Below are positions 34,202-45,723 of a stretch of DNA of 64,000 nt, in pieces. The translations under genes were made by a program, and so were the position numbers. Position 1 is the stretch's first letter, and each line of letters starts with the position of its first letter. The stretch is from Crambe crambe (Eukaryota > Porifera > Demospongiae > Poecilosclerida > Crambeidae): the NCBI GenBank assembly GCA_963924555.1, contig OZ004588.1, forward strand, positions 1,550,001 to 1,614,000, read 5' to 3'. A model generated the notes under the pieces. The model ran no database searches and had not been told where the DNA came from. It worked only from the letters and a program-made list of their open reading frames with translations.

Positions 34202-35365
34202 TAACTAGTATCAATACTCTAAGTGCTAAGTAGATTTTTCAGAGCTATCTAGATCTTGGGGTTAGTAGGTGAATGCACTGCACATACAGAAAGAGAGCAA
34301 AGAGCATTATAGAAATCCAATAGTCACTGAAAGGACAACAAAGAGGTTCTATGTAACTGAAGTTATTCTGTAAAATATGGAAATGAGTTGCCAGCCTCTT
34401 GATTACAAGACTGAGATCACTAGCATATGTTAGGAAAGGCTATCGTAGAGGTTTTATCCCTAGGACCAGAAGAGGTGTGATTGAGTGAATTAGACTCTTG
34501 CTCTCTAATATAATTTCTTTCTTATTTCTTGGCTAGCAATAGTCATGCAAAATGTTAAATTTTAATAATAAGGTCAGTCAGTCCTATTGAAGAGAGCTGC
34601 AAGAAATGTGAACAAACTACGTATAGTAGTAAGAGACTTGCTGTATTCTATATTCTGGGGGAAGTTTAGTATTATTTTGGACAACATCTAGGGGATGAAA
34701 TTTCCCCTACACCTCCCCCCTTATGGTTAGTTAGACGCAGGTAGTTTGAGGTTTCCATGCAATGGTTAACAGTGACTTCTAAATGTTTGACCTCGTAACT
34801 TCCCCTCAAAGTCGAAAATCCTCTTATTTGTATGCTTTGGTACATTATGAAAGAGCCACCTTTGGAAAAGCTGGACCATCCACAGCTACTTTAATTAGGT
34901 ATTGTGTCTCTGAGAGTTTGAGCTGAGCATTTGCATGTGATGATTATTTTACATATACACCATAGAATATGTGGTTCATGATTGGAAGACTGTCAGTTCA
35001 GCAGACTAGATCCACCCTTACATGCTCTTACCTGTACAGAAACTATTATGTGTGTCTATAATTGATTTTGTATTTAAAATCATTGAGTGGGAAATGGGAG
35101 TGGTTATGGGAGGAGTATTTTAGTTCCTCCTCAAAGAAGAATCATATGCCTTCATTTTTTTCTAGATTCACCTACTGAGCATACAAAATCACGAAAATGG
35201 CATACAGTACGAGTGCATAATTTGTTTACTGTGCAATGAAGACATGTGAACTTGACAGAACCCATTTCTTGCATGTTAGTGATGCAACCATGGTGCTTGA
35301 CTAGTACTGTAAATTCTGTGTGTATGTCTTATCTGAAGTAATAGAAGTGTTTATGTCCTCCCTAG
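34202..35365. other. Intron sequence, no feature recognised
   Basis: AT-rich; no open frame with a recognisable domain. Confidence 0.35.
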
Positions 35366-35659
35366 ACCCCAGCCTCACCACTCACAGTTTGCTGGCTGCT
35401 CTGGACACTGTGGGGAATGCAAAGAACATGGCTCAGACTGATTATGGTGACTTGGAGGGAGTACTTCAAATACCATTTCCTAAGAGGAATGAGATGAGAT
35501 CACAACATTCTGCAGAGGTTGATTATCGCTATCATCTAATCGAATATTATCTAAAAAGTCATGAGTGTGCTGGGTGGAATCACCTGGCTGGGAGACTTCT
35601 CTATTATGAACAACACAACGCTCTTGAGAGAGTGAAGATGAATGTTACTGCTGATAAAG
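35366..35659 (+). CDS. Death-like exon 2 of the Roc-COR/Death gene
   Basis: Acceptor CCTCCCTAG at 35365, donor GTAGGT at 35660, phase 1 at both sides, 98 codons. Reads DPSLTTHSLLAALDTVGNAKNMAQTDYGDLEGVLQIP...SAEVDYRYHLIEYYLKSHECAGWNHLAGRLLYYEQHNALERVK. It follows the same plan as exon 3 (DPSLT... start, GW/SWH...LAxxLyyxExHxaLExVK end), so the two are likely internal duplicates. More divergent than the other Death domains, assigned by position and pattern. Confidence 0.7.
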
Positions 35660-36040
35660 GTAGGTGTGTCGTGTAGATAATACATACGTACTAAGTGAGG
35701 CAAGGGTGAGTATAAACATTTTTCACTCATAAGAAATATATCCACCACTACCAGAGTGTCCATAGTCCAAAATACACTTTTCCTAATTAAGTATGGGCTT
35801 TTTTTAAAGATCCCTCTCTGCCCCTTAAAATAATAATTACTTAATGTGTCTTAAAATAGTAATCCTGAAAAGGAGACTATCTTCCCTTCCATAACTAAAT
35901 GTATGTAAATTGGGATTCATTACACAGTCACAACTTTGCTTTGAATTAAGTGCACATGACAGTAAGTGTGTGTGGTTACTTTTTTCTCACACAAGAATGC
36001 CAATACGCATAGTCCACCCTCTATCCAAAAATCGTGTATG
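35660..36040. other. Intron sequence before the minisatellite
   Basis: Nothing recognised. Confidence 0.3.
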
Positions 36041-37006
36041 ACAGTGTGTCCACCACTATGTGGAGGTCCCAGTGCGTCCACCACTATGTGGAGGTTCCAG
36101 TGTGTCCACCACTGAGGTCCCAGTGTGTCCACCACTATGTGGAGGTTCCTGTGTGTCCACCACTATGTATGTGGAGGTCCCAGTGTGTCCACCACTATGT
36201 GGAGGTCCCAGTGTGTCCGCCACTATGTGGAGGTTCCAGTGTGTCCACCGCTATGTGGAGGTCCCAGTGTGTCCACCACTATGTGGAGGTTCCAATGTGT
36301 CCACCACTATGTGGAGTTTCCAGTGTGTGTGGAGGTCCCAGTGTGTCCACCACTATGGGGAGGTCCCAGTGTGTCCACCACTACGTGGAGGTCCCAGTCT
36401 GTCCACCACTATGTGGAGGTCCCAGCGTGTCCGCCACTACGTGGAGGTCCCAGCGTGTCCGCCACTACGTGGAGGTCCCAGCGTGTCCGCCACTGTGTGG
36501 AGGTCCCAGCGTGTCCGCCACTACGTGGAGGTCCCAGCGTGTCCGCCACTACGTGGAGGTCCCAGCGTGTCCACCACTACGTGGAGGTCCCAGCGTGTCC
36601 GCCACTATGTGGAGGTCCCAGCGTGTCCACCACTATGTGGAGGTTCCAGTGTGTGTGGAGGTCCCAGTGTGTCCACCACTATGGGGAGGTCCCAGTGTAT
36701 CCACCACTACGTGGAGGTCCCAGTGTGTCCGCCACTACGTGGAGGTCCCAGCGTGTCCGCCACTACGTGGAGGTCCCAGCGTGTCCGCCACTACGTGGAG
36801 GTCCCAGCGCGTCCGCCACTACGTGGAGGTCCCAGCGTGTCCGCCACTATGTGGAGGTCCCAGTGTGTCCGCCACTATGTGGAGGTCCCAGTGTGTCCAC
36901 CACTATGTGGAGGTCCCAGTGTATCCACCACTATGTGGAGGTCCCAGTGTGTCCACCACTATGTGGAGGTCCCAGTGTGTCCACCACTATGTGGAGGTTC
37001 CAGTGT
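36041..37006. repeat. 28-bp minisatellite, about 34 units
   Basis: Unit TGTCCACCACTATGTGGAGG followed by TCCCAGTG, with block-wise variants (CCGCCACTACG and CCAGCGTG in the middle, CCACCACTATG at both ends). Two truncated units (GTTCCAGTGTGTGTGGAGGT) occur at about 36316 and 36645. All three plus-strand frames stay open for about 300 codons because the unit lacks stops. It lies in an intron and is not taken as coding. Confidence 0.95.
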
Positions 37007-39282
37007 ACTTGTATATAGCAGTGGAATTGATGTGTATGTGTTGTCTACTCATAATTATGTTCATTTGGAGGAAATGTGTTGAAGTTTTGAAAACTACATA
37101 ATGTGGTCTGTGGCATGTAATGTTGTTGGTCAAATGTAAACACTCTCTATGGCATGACATCTTGTTCCTATTTGACATTAAGCATGCATGCCATTGTGGA
37201 TATCCCAGGGTTCCAATTGTAATGTGTATAAGGAAGAATCTTTGGCTTTTGGGGAAGATTTAGTATGTAGGGGATGTCCCATTCAGCCAAGAAAATAAGC
37301 AATCAGGAAGTTACGCAATAGTAGTGTAGTGATCAAAATAACAACCTGACATGACATTCTAATCAAGTATATCAGGTACATGCATAACACCAGTAAAGGC
37401 ATGTAGTCTTAGTGTTCACAATGTGTAGTCATCCTAACCAAAGTGGACTTCAAATTTCAGCTCTACAATGCTATACATTCCTATTTGACATGAACTTTCA
37501 CATTCTCCCAGTCTAACATAATGTACTGTTGTCTCTGTATTACTTTGTTTCCTGATGCAGTGCATTGGTTTTCAGTAAATCTAACCAAAACTTGTTTTTA
37601 ATGTTGGTAACAGTTCCCATTGCTGACTGGTTGGTTATTTCCACTAATTTTTTTTAAGTACTACTTACCTGATGACTATCCATTAACCTTCATACGTGAA
37701 ATATACCACAATACAATTTAGTAAGCAACCACAAAATTAAGTGAATGATTGTTCCAGGAAATTCCGTATACTATTCCGTGTTCACTGGCATTTCATATCC
37801 ATATGGAGTATCTATATTATCTATGGCCTATGCAAAAGGCTGTAGAAAACAATCTAGCTCAATTACAATTGGAGCATGTGCATTATGCACACACACGTAT
37901 GGCACCATACGTGTGCCTGGGGCATTTTATATTGTAGACATATATAATAATTTTAATGAATCATGACCTGAGAGTCAGCTCACTCACTCTACTCACTCAC
38001 TTAATTAAGATATCTGTAATTTAGGTCCTTATTTATAGGAATTGTGTAATCTGTACGGCATATCTGATTATTGTATATGACCACATGAATTCTTTTGCCA
38101 ACAGATACAGTTGTTAGTGCAACTGATAGTAATTTTGTTTGAGTGATTTTAGTCCACTGAGGTCCCAGTGTACTTTTAAATAGCAGTGGAATTAATGTGT
38201 ATTACACAGAAGATACTTTTTGTGCTCTGTGTTGTTTCCTGCCCATATATTAGCTAGCATATATTCATTTGTTAGACAATAACATGAATAATTGCCTTTG
38301 ATATAATGAGGTAACTATATCATGTAGTAACCACTTGTTCGGCATACAAGTGATCAGGTATCTAAGTGTCTACTTAGAGACCAACTTAGAAACCTGTGAT
38401 TGTCATCAGACTATATATACACAGTTTATATACTGTCTAAGTCATTAGATCACTCCAGTGAGTGACTACTTGGTTTAAAATAGACACTTTGGCTCTGCCT
38501 CAGTATCTATTGTAAACCTTGTAATCACTCACTGTCATGATCTAACCTATACATAGGGGAAAATGTTGATGACTATCATAAATACCGTAGATTGTCAGTG
38601 GTATGTTGTGTGGTTGGTCAGGTATAAACAATCTCTATGGCATATATCTGTTAGTTCTGACTTGATCCATCGTATTGCTATTGGTCAAGAATATCTAGGC
38701 AAGTGTGCTTTAATTTTCATTTCATAGTTTCTTTGTTTTCATATGATTTTCTTGTTTGGATGACTATTTCACCTTTTTGTATTCAATGAAGATACCTGAT
38801 GGAGGTTTTAATATATGGGAATTGTGATATTTTGAACATCCAAATAGCAATTATTAAAGGGGGTGGTTAGATTGTTCCTATCTGTTTCATTAAAGTGGCA
38901 TAAGCTTCTCTATAGTCATGGCTATGAGATACTGTATATGGAAATGATACATACCTACATCAAGGTCAGAGCATGCATACTACAACAGGGGTCAAAGGTT
39001 GGATATCTAATGTTGGTGGCAATCTTCAAACTATAGGAGTTCAGTTTTTCTTCTTTTTTCTTTTCTTTTTGTGTATTTGTGTAAGAATATTATTAAAAGT
39101 GTCATATCTATCACTCCATTGATTCTTTTGCCAACAGATACAGTTCTTAGTACAACTGATTTTTTCGGAGGGTTTTTTTGTGTTTTTTCTATTTTACACT
39201 TAAGTCCAATTATGCACTCCTTGTTGTGTACATATGGCTAGAGGGTGTGAACCAGGATAGGTAAGGTTGTGCATCAGTGTGT

Positions 39283-39313
<31 letters not shown>

Positions 39314-39606
39314 GGGGGTAACAGCTGAAAGTTTATGGAAGGCATTATTTCATTATTATTATTATTGAACTGTGCAACACAAGTCTTTTTATGTCAAAGC
39401 AATTCCCACTATATACAGTACCTGTCATTCATCTCTTGATGTTAACACTAAGTGCATGCATACACCTCATATTGTCTTTAGAGCATAAACTATAGTTGAC
39501 TGAAGTAATACATGCTCATACTATTTCCATTTGTTCCTGTTACTTGTTGAATGGACTTGTTTTTGTTGCTCAGCTCATGTTTTATTCTCTATGTTCTCTC
39601 CCACAG
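37007..39606. other. Intron with internal duplications and a poly-G run
   Basis: CCAGTGTACTT...TAGCAGTGGAATTxATGTGTAT at 37002 recurs at 38165; TTCTTTTGCCAACAGATACA at 38090 recurs at 39124. A GT then G run is at 39279-39320. No exon recognised. Confidence 0.45.
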
Positions 39607-39870
39607 ACCCCTCCCTCACCCTCACTAATCTCACTCAGCTGCTGGAGGATGTGGGGAATTTGATTGGTGTGTCTGATTATCTAGACATCCCTGGCTCAGT
39701 GTATAATAGTATTCCAACACAACAGTCCAGTGTGTCTGAACGTAGGAAGGCTTGTTGGGAGTGGTACCTGAACAACCACCCATGCCCTTCGTGGCATCAC
39801 ATTGCTAATGCTCTGTATATGAGTGAGGAGCATGGAGTGCTAGAAGTGTTGAAGAGTCGCTACCTTAAAG
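39607..39870 (+). CDS. Death-domain exon 3 of the Roc-COR/Death gene
   Basis: Acceptor TCTCCCACAG at 39606, donor GTGAGT at 39871, phase 1 at both sides, 88 codons. Reads DPSLTLTNLTQLLEDVGNLIGVSDYLDIPGSVYNSI...ERRKACWEWYLNNHPCPSWHHIANALYMSEEHGVLEVLKSRYLK, with the CPSWHHIANAL segment typical of helix 5 in animal Death domains. The splice signals are strong. In the model it joins directly to GSAESRRLYNEAMKQG at the start of the Roc-COR exon. Confidence 0.8.
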
Positions 39871-42300
39871 GTGAGTCTGGTTCTCTGTGATGATTACTGG
39901 AATGGTTTATTTGCATGTGTCCTGTCCCCAACTATGTAAAAACATCATCCTTTATTAATTAAATTTGTTCTCTCGTAATCGATTGTTGTTGTTATTGTTG
40001 TTGTTGTTGTTGTGATTGTTGTTATTTTTGTTTGTTTTAATTAATTGGGTAGATGATATGAATATCGTGTATTAGTCATCGCAGGAAGTTACATTTAAAA
40101 TACAATACTCTTTTACCAGAAATATTATTAATTCAGTGTATTTTCTGCTGGTATTTAAGCCACTCTGTTCTTAGGAAAGGAACCATTTGTAGTAGAAAAT
40201 GGTAGTCCTTATGAAGAGATGCAGTCTTGCTGATATAGCTACTTACATTCAAGAATGAGCCTTCAACAAGAAAACAGTGTTCTAGCATACTCCAGTGACA
40301 GTTGATAAAATTCTTTCTCTGTGTACCTATCTCAGTTTTATAGGCAGAGCTGTAACAAGTACAGCTTGGACATGAAGCTGGTTGCCAAAATTTGTCAGCT
40401 GATTCAACCTGTGCCTAATTGCTTCAACCAGTTAGCAGACATTGAGGTTATAGTGACTACTTCAGCTTCAAGGTTGGATAAGCAGTGCTTCTACATAGCA
40501 GAGGGTCATCACGGGCTCTAACTGAGCTACATTAAACATCTTTACATACTAAGTGCTTAATGTGAGACGATCGGTCATTTTCCGAGGGCCATATTTTTTG
40601 TATGTTGTCCCAACAAGAATGGATTAACAAATCTACATGAGGTCTTTACCATATGCAGGGTAACTTACCATGACAGTAGCAATAAATTTTAAGGCTCTCA
40701 ATATACTGCTCTGAAACCCTTGCAAATCGGCTATTGGGCCTCTGAATACCGTCTTATCAGACTATGCAGATTAACTCATTAACAGCATTACATAACCACA
40801 TACCTCAATATCTACAAACACATTACAAGCATGCATGACACTTACAAGCTATTTGAAATAGGATTACAAGAAGATACAAAGACAACAAGATGTCAGTCTA
40901 GGTGAATCTGGTTCTCTGTGATGATTACTGGAATTGTTGATTTGCATGTGAGCCTCCCCAAGGAAGTGTTATTAAAGAAAGTTTAAATTGGTTCTCTAAT
41001 AATCGATTGTCGTTATTATTGTTGTTGTTATTATTGTTATTGTGATTGTTGTTGTTAATATTTGTTTTGATTCATGGGGTAAGTTGTATGAATATCATAT
41101 ATATTTGACATCTGCTATGGCTAGAATACTGGCAGGAAGTTGAAGAACTTTTGCTGTTTTGCTACAACAAAAATTAATGACCAATTTCCTATGGCCATAA
41201 ACCAAGGATTTGCTAAATTCATGAATGATTTGCTAAATTCATAAATTCATGAAGAATTCTGAGGCTGATTTATTTATAATCCAGCTAAGCCTAAAATCTT
41301 GATAGCTTTACTATCTAACGATAGGCAGCTCCGATACTATCTGCTGCTAGGCTAGCAAAGCGTAGTAACACTCGAATTCAGTGGCAGCTCAATGCCTCTT
41401 CTCTTTGTTAGGCCTGGTTGGTCATGCGCTCGTGCATGGTTGTAGCACCAATTCGTCATGGTGATGTATGTATTTCCTTGGATTCACGGGTTTCTATGGT
41501 CTCGCGATATTTTCGAGTACCAGGCCCTCCACAATCATAATTGAAAAAGAGGGCCGGGGGACAAGGCTAATCATTTGATTTTGATTTATTTTCAGGGTCA
41601 TTAAAATTAATCACATGACATTTAATTACCTTGTACAAAATGGAGTAAAAGGTAATTATAAGTATAAGCTGTAACAATGAAAATAAACAAATTAAAAGCA
41701 TGAATTATTATTTAACTAAAATTTCCCAATTTACGTAGCTACTTACATTCAAGAATGAGCCTTCAACAAGAGAGCAATGTTCTAGCATAGCTGTACTACT
41801 CCACTGACTGTTAAAGATCGATACTCTGCATATCTAATTCATGTTTTTATATCCACATCAACTGAAACTTTGTTAGCTGATTCCACAGTCTTCTGTGCCT
41901 AATTGTTTCAGCCAGTTAACAAACATTGTGGTTATGTTTGACTACTTCAGCTTCAAAGTTGGATGAGCAGTGCTAGTAGGATGCTATAACTGAGCTAGAT
42001 TCATTTACAAGTAAAGCTATTCTGAATAAAGAAGGAAAGTTAGGGATGGCCGTGTGTGGTTCAAAAAGTTCAGCAATAAGGGAGTGAACTTCATAGGATA
42101 AGATAAAATATAAAGGGAGTGAAGTAGGAATAATTAGCTCGTAGTTTGGAAATAATTGTTGCTTACTTGACTGAAGTTCACTCTCTTAACAGCATTACAT
42201 AACCACATACCTCAACTACAAGCACATTACAAGCTTATGCATGACACTTTTTAAGCTATTTTATAAGGACCCTAAGATGTCAGTTTGTGGATCAGTGGCA
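39871..42300. repeat. Intron with a tandem duplication of about 1 kb or more
   Basis: GGTTCTCTGTGATGATTACTGG occurs at 39877 and 40908, followed in both by a GTTATTGTTGTTG tract. CTACTTACATTCAAGAATGA followed by GCCTTCAACAAGA occurs at 40238 and 41738, the second after about 0.5 kb of extra sequence. Donor-like GGTGAGTCTGG is thus duplicated without its exon. Confidence 0.7.
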
Positions 42301-43925
42301 TCAACCAGTCCCAAATTTTTGTGAGACTTAATATGGAAGCTGAGAAGGGCATTTTTCCACGAAAAACAGCTGTAGTGGGTCCCGAATAACTTTTTATATG
42401 TTCCACCTGATCGGCTGGATAGTGTGACTACTACCTTTAGGCGTTACCTTCACATATCACATAAATATGATTTGCATTAATCATACCCACCAGACTTCCA
42501 GCAAGTTTTCTTCTCAAGTGAATAACCTCTGCCTTCAAGCAACACTGACCTCATTTCAGTTTGCTTGATCGACCACATACTGATTTTTAACTGGGTGTAA
42601 GTGATGTATGAGCTTGTTTCACTCACCTGAGTAGCCAATCGCTCTAGTATGTCTAACTATTATCTTCTCCAACTAAACCACTAAATTTAATACTCACAAA
42701 TTTAATGTTGTCATTATTAGGTAATACTTGCCAAGTATGTAACTTGATATTAAGCAAAGTGACCTCAGGAATCAGGACACAATAACTTACATCTTAGAAT
42801 GACTGAATAAAGAGCTCAAAAGTTGCTCTGGACCCATGCATGTGCTGCTGAAATCGTCCATAAGTGTGCTATGGACATTTTGGTGTGTGAAATGTGTCCA
42901 TATTGTCCCAATACGGAGACCAATGGTGTCCACAGCACACTTTCATTTTTACAGTGTACCTATTAGGAAGATTTACTCATTGCATGTTAACAACATTACA
43001 TAACCACATACCTCAATATCTACAAGCATATTACAAGCATATACATGACAATTTTACAAGCTATTTGCAATGAGGTTACAGGAAATCATATGAAGCAGCT
43101 GAAAATAATAATTATGAGTTCTTCAATGGTTTTGGACTATATACTCAGTTGAGTTACAATGAGCCCTAAATAGTGGTTAGTAGCATTATTATAGTCTGAA
43201 ATTTTCACTGTTAAAAAAAAATTGGAATGTGAACCATAATTATTACGTTTAGTGTACTGATTCTCTTCAAATCCAACGACAAGTTCCAGTCAATATACTC
43301 CAGCACAATATAAATTTACCAAATATTAATACATGTTGAATTCACATGGACATGCTCAGTCAGCACTTAGGTAAACAAGGAGAAAACTAGCACCCTCACA
43401 TTTCTGTGAGATGTCCAGTTTCTCATGATTCAAACATCATGGGTATCCACCCAGCATGTCTCACCCAAAGTTTAAACACTTATCTCTATGGTAACATGCA
43501 TGTGTATAGGTTTAATCCAACTGAGCTAAGATTGTGGTCATAGTATTTCTATCTATATGCTTCAACCAACTACCCTGTATGAATCACTCCAAAATCATCA
43601 ACTTTCTGTCCAGCAACAACCTAAGTACCAACTTTGTGCTAGTGGTACTATCATCATGTGCATATATAAATCTATAAAACTTTTGCCTATTGATCCTTGA
43701 ATGATTTCAAACTTGAATTATTTGAACAAATTGAGAAATTTCATGAGTATCGTGTCTCCAATAATTTACTTGTAGCTCCTCTTGTTCTTACTTCTCATTT
43801 GGAGGTCCTCGTCTTGGTACTTACTGCAGTCTCACTTGCTTTTTGTCTTGAATCACTTATCTTGAGCTAGTTAACAGCATCACATAACAACATACCTCAA
43901 TATCTACAAGCACATTACATACAAA
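40780..43925. repeat. Four copies of a 60-bp-type repeat in one intron
   Basis: ACAxCATxACATAACxACAT followed by ACCTCAATATCTACAA and a CATTACAAGCA element starts at about 40782, 42190, 42989 and 43870. Spacing is irregular. No coding role seen. Confidence 0.65.
43735..43850 (+). pseudogene. Fragment of a Roc-COR/Death paralogue inside the intron of the intact gene
   Basis: The stretch starting CATGAGTATCGTGTCTCC and including GTAGCTCCTCTTGTTCTTAC and GGAGGTCCTCGTCTTGGTAC matches 47340-47455 of the Roc-COR exon (HDYRITKDSPVAPLALDFPLGGPRLGTYCSLTCF) at high identity but is frameshifted, with an in-frame stop. It ends abruptly on both sides. Confidence 0.8.
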
Positions 43926-44856
43926 TTTTAATGCGATTACAGTTGAATATGAAGAACCTAATAAGTTATGTTGGCAAGACCATCATCCAAACCCAAGAAC
44001 TACTTCTAGTTCAGATCATTGATAAAACTTCAGTTATATTGGCTATAGCAGCTCCAGGACTTACAATAAATAGAAAACAAAAAAGATTTAGATATTCAAC
44101 TGGACACATAATTGAAAGTTTACCATCTGTAATGAGCTTTCTAGAAAAGAATAACCTGTTCCTTGCATTGATGAATTTGAGCATTTAGTTTAATAATAAT
44201 TCATGAGGTTTGTATGATAAAGCACTAGCTATTGAAATATCAAAATCTCATGGAACCAATTAGCTCTTTGTGGAATCAGTGTACATAACATTGTGTGTAA
44301 GTGGTTGAACTTTCAATGTTATTACGATTTTCAGGAATGTGATAAGTAAATGTTTGTATGGTGTTAGTTTTATAGGAAGGCACTTCAGGAGTTCAATAGC
44401 ATTATCTGGTTTTCTGTTTTGGTAATTAACCATTGGCTGACACTGAAGTCAGCAGCTCCAGCTGAAGTGGTACTAGGTAGCTAGCCTGTGAATGGCTAGC
44501 AAACTATTGATTGCTGATTGAATACATAGCCATTCTTGACCTTCCGTAATTCAGCTGGCTACTACCAACATGATTAGCACTTACTTTCCTAGGTCCAATG
44601 CACTTGGCAACTAGTGAACATAAAGAAAGAAGAAAATGAATTGTTTACTTATCATTCCACTAATATAGTAGAATGTTCTTACATGTGCATGCAAAAAAGT
44701 ATTCATATAGCTATTAAATTTTCAATCCCATGGTACAAATTATTCATGGTGTATGCAATGATGTTCTATGTCAGTTGTGTGCATGACACATACCAAGTAG
44801 AAAAAAATTAATTTCAGTGGGTACATTAATATAATTTGATGTTTATACATGCATAA

Positions 44857-45678
44857 TAGCCTCGTACCCAGGCCCGCTTTTTTCGCGAGGCAGTGGAAAA
44901 GTGAAGGGCCTAGTATAAGTTGCATGCGCATGCACTTAATTAGACACGAGATAATATGTAAAATTTCATCCATGATGAATGATGTAATCATAAAAATGTA
45001 TGTAGCACGTGCGCATTCAATCAGTGCATGCAGCTGCGGGGCTATTTCGAACGGCGGGGCTATTCCGTAGGGTCAAATATTTTCAAAATTTCATGAGCTT
45101 ATGAGCTCTATTTTGAAATATATATTCTACCATTATAGTAGATTATATCCTCCAACATTGAGCTCAGTGGTTTCAGAAATATTTGAACCTACGGAATAGC
45201 CCCGCCGTTCGAAATAGCCCCACTTTACCTTATCTATGCTTAAAGCTAGCAAGTTAGCTAGCTAGATCTGACTCCAGACCTTATCCACATCAGTGAAATA
45301 AACTAAGACACAACAAGAACAACACCATCCCTCTCAACCCAATATGGTCAAAAAAGGTAAGACATGATACTTTGATAGCAGCGACTCTTCTCGTCTAACC
45401 AGTTGGTAGCGACACACAAACAGCTTACACAGAATGCTTCTGGGAGTGAGGTGAGTTGAATCTAGAGCAGAAAGACAGAACAGTCTAGAGCTAGCTGCTG
45501 ACTCAGCTCTCAAAATTACGATGATGTAATGTTTATTACGATTTGTGTAACAGACGTGCCCGAAAGTATAGCGAATCCCCCCCTAATTGGGGGGATGGAT
45601 CGCATGCACATGCAAGTTATACCAGGCCCTTTGCTTTTCCACCGCTCCGCGAAAAAAGCGGGCCTGGGTACGAGGCTA
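44857..45678. mobile_element. 822-bp MULE-like element, ~78-bp inverted ends, 10-bp target duplication
   Basis: Ends TAGCCTCGTACCCAGGCCCG in inverted orientation, pairing for about 78 bases with few mismatches. ACATGCATAA flanks both ends exactly (44847-44856, 45679-45688). A 9-11 bp duplication is characteristic of Mutator-like elements. No transposase inside. It ends only 45 bp before the Roc-COR exon, next to its acceptor. Confidence 0.85.
45038..45221. repeat. Foldback nested within the 822-bp element
   Basis: GGGGCTATTTCGAACGGCGG followed by GGCTATTCCGTAGGxTCAAATATTT pairs almost perfectly with the complement ending at 45221; arms of about 45 bases around an AT-rich centre. Confidence 0.85.
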
Positions 45679-45723
45679 ACATGCATAATAACATTCATCC
45701 GGTTTTTCATTGACTACCTGTAG

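Noticed and set aside
36034..37101. Long open frames of about 300-355 codons with His/Val/Pro-rich repeats
   Set aside because: They are the three frames of a stop-free 28-bp minisatellite in an intron; all frames are equally open and no splice signals suggest use.
43931..44188. 85-codon frame MRLQLNMKNLISYVGKT
   Set aside because: No domain, no splice signals compatible with the gene's phase-1 pattern.
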